A DNA stretch of 6,628 nucleotides from Acholeplasmatales bacterium (lineage in GTDB: Bacteria > Bacillota_I > Bacilli_A > Acholeplasmatales > Anaeroplasmataceae). Below the pieces are notes generated by a model, which ran no database searches, was not told the DNA's origin, and was given only the letters and a program-made list of their open reading frames with translations. The position numbers and the translations under genes are program-made. Shown here one piece after another: positions 1 through 6,567 of this stretch (the stretch's first letter is position 1; each line of letters begins with the position of its first letter). The stretch lies in contig JAILGR010000251.1 in the NCBI GenBank assembly GCA_024696565.1, forward strand, positions 1 through 6,628. Direction: 5' to 3'.

Positions 1-377
1 TTGATTGTCCTGTATATAATTTCCAAGAACATAATAGAGATAAAAGTAAAACTATTTTAATTCATCCAGCTAAGGTTATTATTATTGAAGGTATTTTAGC
101 TTTATATGATGAAAAAATAAGAGAATTAGCTGATATTCAAATCTTTGTTGAATCAGATGCTGATATCCGTTTTATTAGAAGATTAAAAAGAGATATGCAA
201 GAAAGAGGAAGAAGTTTAGATAATGTTATTGAACAATATTTAACTACTGTTAAGCCTATGTTTGATGCATATGTTGTTCCTACTAAGAGATTTGCAGATA
301 TTATCATTCCAAATGATACTAAGCATGATATTGCAATTGATATTTTATCAACTAAAATTAAGGATTTCTTAAGATAA
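1..377 (+). CDS. udk: Uridine kinase (uridine/cytidine kinase), 3' part
   Basis: Uridine kinase transfers a phosphate from ATP or GTP to uridine or cytidine, giving UMP or CMP in cytoplasmic pyrimidine salvage. The gene enters the window already open; the first whole codon is at 3 and about 124 codons are visible up to TAA at 375-377. The family is about 205-215 residues long, so roughly the first 85 residues, including the Walker A loop, lie outside. Visible family hallmarks are the PAKVIIIEGILAL stretch (about residues 24-36 of the fragment), the arginine-rich lid region RRLKRDMQERGRS, the TVKPMFDAYVVPTKRFADIIIP segment (split here as TVKPMF and PTKRFADIIIP), and the C-terminal IAIDIL helix. 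The visible part is intact. It converges on the aminopeptidase gene and ends directly at a hairpin terminator. An 83-codon minus-strand frame across it is a shadow. Confidence 0.93.
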   Translation, partial: DCPVYNFQEHNRDKSKTILIHPAKVIIIEGILALYDEKIRELADIQIFVESDADIRFIRRLKRDMQERGRSLDNVIEQYLTTVKPMFDAYVVPTKRFADIIIPNDTKHDIAIDILSTKIKDFLR

Positions 378-414
378 AAAAAGACCACTACAATTCAATT
401 TGTAGTGGTTTTTC
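378..414. terminator. Bidirectional intrinsic terminator between convergent genes
   Basis: A perfect 10-bp stem is formed by 384-393 (ACCACTACAA) and 400-409 (TTGTAGTGGT), with a 6-base loop at 394-399. The stem is followed on the plus strand by a T run (409-413) and preceded by an A run (376-382) that becomes a U run on the minus strand. It begins right after the uridine kinase stop at 377, and the aminopeptidase stop at 419-421 lies just on the other side, so one hairpin can end both transcripts. The A and T runs can also pair with each other to lengthen the stem. Confidence 0.9.
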
Positions 415-418
415 TATG

Positions 419-1786
419 TTATTGAATTTTAACGAATGCCATATAAGCTAAGTAAGCTTCATATACATCTACTTTAGATACAACTTCGTTAGGTGCATGC
501 ATTGATAGAACAGGTACACCAGCATCTAATACATTCATACCAGAATTACCCATAATGTAGGCGATAGTACCACCACCACCAACATCTACTTTACCTAATT
601 CAGCAGTTTGGTAGTTTACATTATTTTCATCCATTAATGCTCTAACTTTAGCAATGAATTCAGGGTTAGCATCGTTGCAACCAGATTTACCTCTTGCACC
701 AGTATATTTATTAAATGTAATACCATTTCCTAAATATGCACTATTCTTTGGTTCGAATACTGATGGATATAATGGATCAAATGCAGCAGATACGTCACTT
801 GATAACATATAAGTGTTAGTTAAGGCACGTCTTAACTTTAAATCATTATAATTATCTTGTTTTGCAATTAATTCAGCAATTGTGTTGGCAAAGAATTGAG
901 ATTGTGCACCTGTTGCACCAATAGAACCAACCTCTTCCTTATCTACTAAGAAAGCACAAATTGTTCTTGCTTGTGGCTTTGAATCTAAGATAGCTCTTAA
1001 AGAAGTATAAGCACAAACTCTATCATCATGACCATAACCAATAATCATTGAACGATCTAAGCCTAAATCTCTTGCAGGACCTGCAGGTACGATTTCAAGT
1101 TCAGCTGATACTAAATCTTCTTCCTCAAAATCATATTTTTCTTTTAATAATTTTAAGATATTTGCTTTAACAGGATCTTTTTCAGTATCCTTAAGTGGCA
1201 TATGACCAACAGTTAAATCTAGGTCTTCACCTTCAATTACTTTTGTACCAGGCTTAGCATTTTTGTCATATGCTAAATGTGGTAATAAATCAGTGATGCA
1301 AAGTACTGGATCTTTATCATCTTCACCAATTTCAACTTCAACAGTTACCCCATCTTTTTTACAAACAACACCATGAATAGCTAAGTTTCTTGCAACCCAT
1401 TGATATTTTACGATTCCACCATAATAGTGAGTATCCATTAGGGCAAAACCATTCTTTTCATAAACTGGATTTTGTTTTACATCAAGTCTTGGTGAATCAA
1501 TATGAGCGCCTAAAACATTAAGACCATTTTCAATTGGTTCAGTACCAATAACGAAAACACAAATATTCTTTTCTCTATTAGTTACATAAACCTTATCACC
1601 TGGTTTAAGTGTATCAAATTCACTTAATTCCTTAAAACCATATTTTTCTGCTAAATTAATAGAATATTCAACAGCTAATCTTTCAGTTTTACAAACTGAG
1701 ATGAAGTCTTTATATTCTTCATTAAACTTCATTAAATCATCTAAATTGTTTCCTGTATATTTTTCCCAGGCATTTTTTGAATACAT
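419..1786 (-). CDS. M18 family zinc aminopeptidase (aspartyl aminopeptidase type)
   Basis: This 455-residue cytoplasmic metallopeptidase removes N-terminal residues from peptides; characterised M18 members prefer acidic N-termini. By alignment in mind with M18 enzymes, the likely metal ligands and catalytic residues are H95 (with D97) in GAHIDSPRLD, D254 in YGHDDR, the E284-E285 pair in VDKEEVGS, D331 in SSDVSAAFDP and H430 in SMHAPNEVVS. All are present, so the enzyme should be active. There is no signal peptide or membrane segment. The length and the GHDDR motif resemble the longer bacterial subgroup often labelled apeA rather than apeB, but I leave the symbol blank because I cannot align. 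The ATG at 1784-1786 has a strong GGAGGT Shine-Dalgarno at 1795-1800 (minus strand), 8 bases upstream. It is a single-gene unit with its own promoter, and substrate preference is not visible from sequence. Confidence 0.95.
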   Translation of the reverse strand: MYSKNAWEKYTGNNLDDLMKFNEEYKDFISVCKTERLAVEYSINLAEKYGFKELSEFDTLKPGDKVYVTNREKNICVFVIGTEPIENGLNVLGAHIDSPRLDVKQNPVYEKNGFALMDTHYYGGIVKYQWVARNLAIHGVVCKKDGVTVEVEIGEDDKDPVLCITDLLPHLAYDKNAKPGTKVIEGEDLDLTVGHMPLKDTEKDPVKANILKLLKEKYDFEEEDLVSAELEIVPAGPARDLGLDRSMIIGYGHDDRVCAYTSLRAILDSKPQARTICAFLVDKEEVGSIGATGAQSQFFANTIAELIAKQDNYNDLKLRRALTNTYMLSSDVSAAFDPLYPSVFEPKNSAYLGNGITFNKYTGARGKSGCNDANPEFIAKVRALMDENNVNYQTAELGKVDVGGGGTIAYIMGNSGMNVLDAGVPVLSMHAPNEVVSKVDVYEAYLAYMAFVKIQ

Positions 1787-1812
1787 AAAATATTACCTCC
1801 ATACGATTAATT

Positions 1813-1841
1813 ATTATAACACGAAAAACTCTTGTTTTAAA
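1813..1841 (-). promoter_or_regulatory. Probable sigma-A promoter of the M18 aminopeptidase gene
   Basis: On the minus strand there is a perfect -10 box TATAAT (1813-1818) preceded by TGT, making an extended -10 (TGTTATAAT). At 17-bp spacing the -35 position reads TTTAAA (1836-1841), a poor match, which the extended -10 could offset. The start codon lies about 27 bases downstream of the -10, leaving room for the GGAGGT ribosome site. The -35 position lies inside an inverted repeat (1823-1854). Confidence 0.7.
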
Positions 1842-1854
1842 CAATAGATTTTTC
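1823..1854. repeat. Imperfect inverted repeat between divergent promoters
   Basis: The core TTGTTT-T-AAACAA (1832-1844) is a perfect 6-bp inverted repeat around base 1838. It extends outward through one mismatch (1831/1845) and one bulged base (1848) to g1823/c1854, giving 14 matched pairs. It overlaps the -35 position of the leftward promoter and lies just upstream of the -35 of the rightward one, where an operator for both would sit. I do not recognise the motif, and AT-rich intergenic DNA yields such symmetry by chance fairly often. Confidence 0.4.
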
Positions 1855-1855
1855 T

Positions 1856-1883
1856 TTGTAAAACGATTTGTTTATGATATACT
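1856..1883 (+). promoter_or_regulatory. Probable sigma-A promoter of the rluB-cmk-der operon
   Basis: The -35 is TTGTAA (1856-1861), followed by a 16-bp spacer and the -10 TATACT (1878-1883). A TGA at 1875-1877 makes it an extended -10 (TGATATACT). Transcription would start near 1890, leaving a leader of only about 28 bases before the preferred rluB start at 1918, with no room for a riboswitch or attenuator. Confidence 0.75.
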
Positions 1884-1907
1884 ATAAGCGTTAAAATTTA
1901 GTAAGTT

Positions 1908-1913
1908 GGTGAT
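1908..1913 (+). promoter_or_regulatory. Ribosome binding site that favours GTG 1918 as the rluB start
   Basis: GGTGAT at 1908-1913 is complementary to AUCACC near the 3' end of 16S rRNA, the portion next to the usual CCUCC. It lies 4 bases before GTG 1918, the proper place for this part of the site. The upstream in-frame candidates TTG 1906 and GTG 1909 overlap this site and have no purine-rich sequence of their own ahead of them. Confidence 0.6.
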
Positions 1914-1917
1914 TGTC

Positions 1918-2646
1918 GTGGATGATAATAAAGAAAGACTTCAAAAGGTTATGGCTGCTTGTGGTTTAGCCTCAAGAAGAAAATGTGAAGAAATCATTTC
2001 TTCAGGTAGAGTAAAAGTAAATGGAACTGTTGTTACAGAGCTTGGTACTAAAGTAGGTAAAAAAGATATTATCGAAGTTGATGGAAAGGTATTATCTAAA
2101 CAAGAACATGTTTATTATGTTATGAATAAGCCTACAGGTTACTTAACTACTGTAAAAGATGATTTAGGAAGAAGAACTGTGATGGATTTAATTGATCCTG
2201 AAACAAAGAAAACAAGAATCTTTCCTATTGGTAGATTAGATTATGACACTTCTGGTGTTTTATTATTTACAAATGATGGTGATTTATCTTATCGTTTAAC
2301 TAAAAGTCAAAAAGAAGTAGAAAAAGAATACCAAGTAAGAGTTGATGGTATTTTAACTCAAGATGCGGTAACTAAATTAATTAAAGGTGTTTTAATTGAT
2401 GGTGTTATGACTAAGCGTGCTAAAGTTGAAATAATGGATTTAGATAGAAACAATAATTCAAGCTTATTTAAAATTACAATAACAGAGGGTAGAAACCGTC
2501 AGGTCAGAAAAATGTGTGAAACAGTAGGCTTTGAGGTTAAAAAACTAAAAAGAGTTTCATTTGGTGGAGTTACTCTTGATGGTTTAAGTGTCGGTGAATA
2601 TAGACCGCTTAAGCCTCATGAAATCAAGAAATTATATAGCTTGTAG
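1918..2646 (+). CDS. rluB: RluB/RsuA-family rRNA pseudouridine synthase
   Basis: Members of this family isomerise a specific uridine in rRNA to pseudouridine; RluB acts on a helix of 23S rRNA near the peptidyl transferase centre. From GTG 1918 the protein has 242 residues. An S4 RNA-binding domain comes first (about 6-60, with ERLQKVMAACGLASRRKCEE), then the synthase domain. The catalytic motif GRLDYDTSGVLL carries the nucleophile Asp at about residue 108 (codon 2239-2241), and the C-terminal motif ITEGRNRQVRKMCE is typical of the RluB/RsuA/RluE/RluF group. Against RsuA, the Firmicute context and EGRNRQVRKM favour RluB, but the target base is inferred. The start could be TTG 1906 (246 residues); GTG 1918 has the better ribosome site and gives the family-like short tail before ERLQKV. 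It is the first gene of the operon and ends in TAG, the only non-TAA stop seen here. Confidence 0.93.
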   Translation: MDDNKERLQKVMAACGLASRRKCEEIISSGRVKVNGTVVTELGTKVGKKDIIEVDGKVLSKQEHVYYVMNKPTGYLTTVKDDLGRRTVMDLIDPETKKTRIFPIGRLDYDTSGVLLFTNDGDLSYRLTKSQKEVEKEYQVRVDGILTQDAVTKLIKGVLIDGVMTKRAKVEIMDLDRNNNSSLFKITITEGRNRQVRKMCETVGFEVKKLKRVSFGGVTLDGLSVGEYRPLKPHEIKKLYSL

Positions 2647-2648
2647 CA

Positions 2649-2678
2649 TTTACAAAATATACTATTTTGTGGTAAAAT
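2649..2678 (+). promoter_or_regulatory. Probable internal promoter in front of cmk
   Basis: In the 56-bp gap between rluB and cmk, TTTACA (2649-2654) and TAAAAT (2673-2678) are spaced by 18 bp, and TGG at 2670-2672 gives an extended -10. The cmk start at 2703 follows about 24 bases later, with GAGGT at 2688-2692 as ribosome site. The cmk-S1-der-gpsA part may therefore be transcribed both from here and by read-through from the rluB promoter. Confidence 0.6.
2652..2670. repeat. Perfect 8-bp inverted repeat inside the cmk promoter spacer
   Basis: ACAAAATA (2652-2659) and TATTTTGT (2663-2670) are exact inverse complements around a 3-base centre (TAC). The dyad fills the spacer between the proposed -35 and -10 boxes. 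As RNA it is a weak AT stem with no following U run, so it is a poor terminator; as DNA it is placed like an operator. No regulator is recognisable, and chance is possible. Confidence 0.4.
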
Positions 2679-2702
2679 ATTAAAAGTGAGGTTAAGTTTA
2701 TT

Positions 2703-3359
2703 ATGAAAAACTTTGTTGTTGCAATTGATGGACCAGCAGGAAGCGGAAAATCATCTATATCAAAAATGATTTGTGAAAGATTGCCTTTCACACATATTGA
2801 TACAGGAGCTATGTATCGTGCTGTTACATTAGAAGCTTTAAGAAGAAAAATAGATGTTGAAGATGAAACTCAGTATTCATTTGTAAATGACATTGAAGTT
2901 GTTTACAAAGATGGTAAGGTATACCTAAATGGTGATGATGTATCTGGCTTAATTCGTACTACTGAGGTTACTAATAATGCTTCAGCTGTAGCTAGAGTAA
3001 AAATTGTTAGAGAAAAAATGGTTGACTTCCAAAGAGGATGTAGAAATTATGGTAACATCTTAATGGATGGTAGAGATATCGGAACTGTTGTTTTCCCTGA
3101 TGCAAATTTGAAAATATTTTTAACAGCTACTCCAGAAGAAAGAGCTTTAAGAAGATATAAAGAAAATAAAGCTGCTGGAATGGATGTTAATTATGATACA
3201 TTACTTGAAGAAATCAAAATTAGAGACTTCAAGGATTCAACAAGAAAGATTGCTCCTTTAAAACAAGCAGAGGATGCAATTTTAATTGATACTACTAATA
3301 TGACAATGGATGAAGTAACAAATACTATCATCGAAAAGATAAATGAGAGGTTGAAATAA
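2703..3359 (+). CDS. cmk: Cytidylate kinase (CMP/dCMP kinase)
   Basis: Cmk phosphorylates CMP and dCMP with ATP to CDP and dCDP, linking RNA turnover and pyrimidine salvage to the CTP, dCTP and CDP-lipid pools. The protein has 218 residues, normal for the family. It opens with the P-loop IDGPAGSGKSS (G10 to S18, K16), then the IDTGAMYRA nucleotide-binding segment (32-40, R39). The MDGRDIGTVVFPDA motif (121-134, with R124 and D125) follows, and then the RDFKDSTRKIAPL segment (174-186), whose D178 and R181 correspond to CMP-contacting residues. It ends with AEDAILIDTT. The ATG at 2703 has GAGGT 10 bases upstream and gives the expected N-terminus. It is followed after 2 bp by the S1-domain gene, as in B. 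subtilis (cmk-ypfD) and E. coli (cmk-rpsA). Confidence 0.97.
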   Translation: MKNFVVAIDGPAGSGKSSISKMICERLPFTHIDTGAMYRAVTLEALRRKIDVEDETQYSFVNDIEVVYKDGKVYLNGDDVSGLIRTTEVTNNASAVARVKIVREKMVDFQRGCRNYGNILMDGRDIGTVVFPDANLKIFLTATPEERALRRYKENKAAGMDVNYDTLLEEIKIRDFKDSTRKIAPLKQAEDAILIDTTNMTMDEVTNTIIEKINERLK

Positions 3360-3361
3360 AT

Positions 3362-4714
3362 ATGGAAGATTTAATGCAAGAATACGAAGTTAAAAAGACA
3401 AAGGTCGGCGAAGTTGTTGAGGGTGAAGTTGTATCTATCATCGATGATAACACTATCGCAGTATTCATTGGGGCCTTTACTGAAGGTATAATGCATTTAG
3501 ACCATTATACAAAGGAAACTGGTAAGAAGTTTTCTGATTATGTTAAAGTAGGAGATAAGATTAAAGCTACAGTATCTAAAGTTACTGAAGATCATATTTT
3601 CTTATCTAGATTAAACCAAATTCAAGATGAAGCTTTTGATGATGTTGAAAAGCTTAAAGAAGATGGTACTGTTATTGAAGTTTTGGTTGTATCTGAAGTT
3701 GAAAATAACAAAGGATTCTTATGTAAATATAATGGAATTCAAGCCTTCATGCCAAAGAGCCAAGCAGGAGATGCTAAAGTTTCTACTAAGGTAGCTGTTA
3801 AAGTTATTGAAGTTGAAAAGGCAAAGAAGAGAATGGTTGTTTCTCATAAGGTTGTTGAACAAGATGTTTATAAAGAAAATAGAGATAAAGAATATGAAAA
3901 GATTAATGAAGGTGACGTACTAAAGGGTAAGATTATCCGTGTAGAAAAGTATGGCGCTTTAGTTAAATTTGAATATATTACTGGTTTACTAAAAGTATCT
4001 GATGTATCTCATAACTTCATTGATATTACAAAAGAATTAAATGTTAATGATGAAATTGAAGTTAAGGTTATTTCTAAAGCTAATGGTAAATTAGAATTAT
4101 CTCGTAAAGCTTTATTAAAATCTGATATTGAATTATTTGCTGAAGCACATAAAGTTGGTGATTCAATTAAAGGTACTGTTACAAATAAACTACCTTCTGG
4201 TTTATTAATTGAAGTAGCTCCAAATTTAAAAGGATTATTACATAGATCTGAATTCTCTCATAACCCTAATGATAATTACGCATCTGTAGTCAAAATTGGT
4301 GATGAAGTAGAAGTTGCAATTATTGCCCTAGATGTAGCTAATAAGAAGATTTCATTATCTCGTAAGGCTTTAATGGATAATCCTTGGACTAGAGTTGAAG
4401 CTAAAGTTGGAGATATTACTGAAGTTACAGTAAATGAAATTGTTGCTAAAGGCTTAAGGGTTACTGCTTTTGGTGTTGATGGATTTATTCCTATTTCTGA
4501 AGCATCAACAGAAAGAATTGATGATTTAACTAAATACTTTAATGTAGGCGATAAGGCGGAAGCTGAAGTAATTGAGATTAATCCGAAGGAATGGAAATTA
4601 AGATTATCAATTCGTCGTCCATTAAAAGCTAAAGAAAGAGCTGAATATCAAAAATATATGAAGGAAGAAGAAGCTACTACAACTATTGGTGATGTAGCTA
4701 GTTTAGATAAGTAA
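3362..4714 (+). CDS. S1 domain RNA-binding protein, five S1 repeats (RpsA/YpfD-like)
   Basis: This 450-residue cytoplasmic protein is related to ribosomal protein S1, which binds mRNA and assists translation initiation in Proteobacteria. Firmicute relatives such as YpfD are less clearly ribosomal, so I leave the symbol blank (rpsA or ypfD would both be used). I read five S1 OB-fold repeats at about 15-84, 100-163, 183-250, 265-337 and 349-420. Each begins near a VGD/EGD-V-G-V strand and closes on a turn such as LSRKAL (245-250 and 332-337) or LSIRRP. Repeat 2 is the most divergent. A charged, glutamate-rich tail (421-450) follows. ATG 3362 is used because GAGAGG at 3345-3350 in the end of cmk can serve it; ATG 3374 (residue 5) is an alternative with GGAAG just ahead. 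The gene lies 2 bp after cmk, suggesting translational coupling. Confidence 0.93.
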   Translation: MEDLMQEYEVKKTKVGEVVEGEVVSIIDDNTIAVFIGAFTEGIMHLDHYTKETGKKFSDYVKVGDKIKATVSKVTEDHIFLSRLNQIQDEAFDDVEKLKEDGTVIEVLVVSEVENNKGFLCKYNGIQAFMPKSQAGDAKVSTKVAVKVIEVEKAKKRMVVSHKVVEQDVYKENRDKEYEKINEGDVLKGKIIRVEKYGALVKFEYITGLLKVSDVSHNFIDITKELNVNDEIEVKVISKANGKLELSRKALLKSDIELFAEAHKVGDSIKGTVTNKLPSGLLIEVAPNLKGLLHRSEFSHNPNDNYASVVKIGDEVEVAIIALDVANKKISLSRKALMDNPWTRVEAKVGDITEVTVNEIVAKGLRVTAFGVDGFIPISEASTERIDDLTKYFNVGDKAEAEVIEINPKEWKLRLSIRRPLKAKERAEYQKYMKEEEATTTIGDVASLDK

Positions 4715-4738
4715 AAATTTAGAAGCGGTGGTGAAACT

Positions 4739-6043
4739 ATGTTACCTAAGGTAGCGATTGTTGGACGCCCTAATGTTGGCAAGTCAACACTATTTAATCG
4801 TATTATAGGTGAAAGGTTATCCATTACTGATGATCAACCAGGTGTAACAAGGGATAGAATCTATTCTAAGGCATCTTGGCTTTCAAAGGAATTTTTCTTG
4901 ATTGATACGGGGGGCATTGAACTTGGAGATGCTCCTTTTTTAACAGAAATAAAAGCACAAGCTGAAATCGCAATGGAAGAGGCTGATGTTATTATTTTTG
5001 TGGTTGATTGTAGAAGTGGATTGACAGATAATGATAGCTATATTGCAAAGCTATTATATAGAACTAATAAGCCAGTAATTGTGGCTGTAAATAAAGTAGA
5101 TGATCAAAAATTTAGAGAAAATATCTATGATTTTTACGCTCTAGGCCTTGGAGATCCAATACCTGTATCTTCAAGCCATGGTATTGGTACTGGTAATTTA
5201 TTAGATAAAGTATTAGAAGTATTACCAAAAAAGGAAGAAATGGAAAAAGATAATGCTATCCATTTTTGTATGATTGGTCGTCCTAATGTTGGTAAATCTT
5301 CATTAACAAATGCTATATTAAATGATAATAGAGTAATAGTATCGCCTATTGAAGGTACTACTAGAGATTCTATTGATACTAGGTTTAAAGCATATGAAAA
5401 AGAATATGTTGCTATTGATACTGCAGGTTTAAGAAAAAGAGGAAAGATTTATGAGAATGTTGAAAAATATTCTGTAATTCGTTCTATTGATGCTATTGGT
5501 AGATCTGATGTAGTATTACTATTATTAGATGCATCTACTGGTATTATTGAACAAGACTTACATGTTGGACAATATGTAGAAGAATATAATAAGCCTTGTA
5601 TCATAGTTGTAAATAAATGGGATTTAGTAGAAAAAGATTCAAAGACTATGCAAAAGTGGGAAGATGATATTAGAGGATATTATAAATATCTAGATTTTGC
5701 TCCAATTGTCTTTTTATCAGCTAAGGAAAATAAAAGAGTTCAAACTCTATTCCCAGCTATTAATCAGGCATATGAAGCATATCATAGAAGAATTCAAACT
5801 TCTGTATTAAATGATGTTATCTTAGATGCTATGCAGATGTTTCCACCATCTGAATTTAATGGTGGTAAGCTAAAGGTTTACTATACATCACAAGTAGGTG
5901 TTGAACCTCCTACATTCTCACTATTTGTAAATGATCCTAAGTTCTTACATTTCTCTTATTATAGATATTTAGAGAATCAAATTCGTAAGAGCTTTGATTT
6001 CTTTGCAACTCCTATAAAAATTGAACTTAGAAAGAGGGACTAA
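4739..6043 (+). CDS. der: Ribosome biogenesis GTPase Der (EngA)
   Basis: Der is an essential tandem GTPase that helps mature the 50S ribosomal subunit. The protein has 434 residues, standard for the family. G domain 1 shows GRPNVGKST (9-17), T37 in PGVTRD, DTGG (56-59), NKVD (118-121) and SSSHG (144-148). G domain 2 shows GRPNVGKSS (180-188), T208 in GTTRD, DTAG (227-230), NKWD (292-295) and SAK (327-329). A KH-like C-terminal domain follows from about 350, with the typical FPPSEFNGGKLKVYYTSQ region (368-385) and the HFSYYRYLENQIRKSF end. All G motifs are intact in both domains. The ATG at 4739 is preceded by GGTGGTGA (4727-4734), one base off the full GGAGGTGA site. The 24-bp gap after the S1 gene holds no visible promoter. 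gpsA starts 2 bp after the TAA, an order also found in B. subtilis. Confidence 0.98.
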   Translation: MLPKVAIVGRPNVGKSTLFNRIIGERLSITDDQPGVTRDRIYSKASWLSKEFFLIDTGGIELGDAPFLTEIKAQAEIAMEEADVIIFVVDCRSGLTDNDSYIAKLLYRTNKPVIVAVNKVDDQKFRENIYDFYALGLGDPIPVSSSHGIGTGNLLDKVLEVLPKKEEMEKDNAIHFCMIGRPNVGKSSLTNAILNDNRVIVSPIEGTTRDSIDTRFKAYEKEYVAIDTAGLRKRGKIYENVEKYSVIRSIDAIGRSDVVLLLLDASTGIIEQDLHVGQYVEEYNKPCIIVVNKWDLVEKDSKTMQKWEDDIRGYYKYLDFAPIVFLSAKENKRVQTLFPAINQAYEAYHRRIQTSVLNDVILDAMQMFPPSEFNGGKLKVYYTSQVGVEPPTFSLFVNDPKFLHFSYYRYLENQIRKSFDFFATPIKIELRKRD

Positions 6044-6045
6044 TT

Positions 6046-6567
6046 ATGAATGTTTCTATTCTTGGTGGTGGAGCATGGGGAACAACCCTTGCTCAAGTAC
6101 TAACAGATAATGGTAATAAAGTTTTAATTCGTGATATTAATTTAGATTTTATTAAAAAGATTAATGAAAATCATGTACATCCTTTCTTTGATTTAGCTAT
6201 CCCAGAATCAATTATGGCAACTGAATCTTTAGAGGAAGCTGCAGGTTTTTCTGATGTTATAGTTTTATGTGTACCTACAAAAGCTATGCGTCAGGTATTA
6301 AAAGAAATTAATCCATTATTAAAAACTAAAAAGACATTTATTAATGTAAGTAAAGGTATTGAACCAAATACTTCATTAAGAGTATCTGAAATAGTTGATG
6401 AAGAAATTGCTAAAGATAAATTAAATGGTTATGTTGTATTATCAGGGCCAAGCCATGCTGAAGAAGTTATTTTAAGAAAGGCTACAGCATTAGTTGCCGC
6501 ATCTTATAATTCTAATTTAGCTTGTTTTGTCCTGATAATACAACATAGCCATTTAATTTATCTTTAG
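6046..6567 (+). CDS. gpsA: Glycerol-3-phosphate dehydrogenase [NAD(P)+], 5' part, frame broken at about 6531
   Basis: GpsA reduces dihydroxyacetone phosphate with NAD(P)H to sn-glycerol-3-phosphate, the backbone for phospholipids. The N-terminal Rossmann domain is clear: [13 protein letters not shown] (4-16, family GxGxxG), [12 protein letters not shown] (71-82), INVSKGIEP (99-107, with the conserved lysine K103) and [11 protein letters not shown] (131-141). The family is about 330-340 residues, so half is missing, including the C-terminal substrate-binding domain. Genuine GpsA sequence runs to about residue 162 (NLACFV). The next residues, [11 protein letters not shown] and the TAG at 6565-6567, are not GpsA: from 6531 on, the DNA is an inverted copy of 6349-6446 of this same gene. 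The true gene therefore probably continues beyond the sequence, and the stop is an accident of the junction. ATG 6046 has AGAGG at 6033-6037, within the end of der, as ribosome site. Confidence 0.9.
   Translation: MNVSILGGGAWGTTLAQVLTDNGNKVLIRDINLDFIKKINENHVHPFFDLAIPESIMATESLEEAAGFSDVIVLCVPTKAMRQVLKEINPLLKTKKTFINVSKGIEPNTSLRVSEIVDEEIAKDKLNGYVVLSGPSHAEEVILRKATALVAASYNSNLACFVLIIQHSHLIYL
6349..6446 (+). repeat. Left arm of a 98-bp inverted repeat within gpsA
   Basis: This stretch is the native part of gpsA encoding residues 102-134 (SKGIEP through LSG). Its reverse complement recurs at 6531-6628 with 96 of 98 bases identical. The mismatches are at 6409 (G here, T in the copy) and 6429 (T here, C in the copy). 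Identity drops sharply after 6446. Confidence 0.95.

Noticed and set aside
195..377. A separate 60-residue gene starting at ATG 195
   Set aside because: The same frame is open to the left edge with clear uridine kinase sequence from base 3, so this ATG is an internal methionine (KRDMQERG).
137..388. An 83-codon minus-strand reading frame opposite the uridine kinase gene
   Set aside because: It lies entirely across udk and the terminator and has no ribosome site. Its sequence is what AT-rich antisense to a conserved gene gives.
2652..2670. A terminator after rluB
   Set aside because: The stem is almost all A-T and has no U run after it. It overlaps promoter-like boxes for cmk instead.
4084..4378. 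Repeated DNA in the S1 gene around the two CTCGTAA-GCTTTA motifs
   Set aside because: This is the shared LSRKAL end of consecutive S1 domains, ordinary domain repetition and not a mobile or tandem DNA repeat.
6531..6567. A natural alternative C-terminus of GpsA ([11 protein letters not shown])
   Set aside because: These codons come from the inverted copy of gpsA itself and match nothing in the family.
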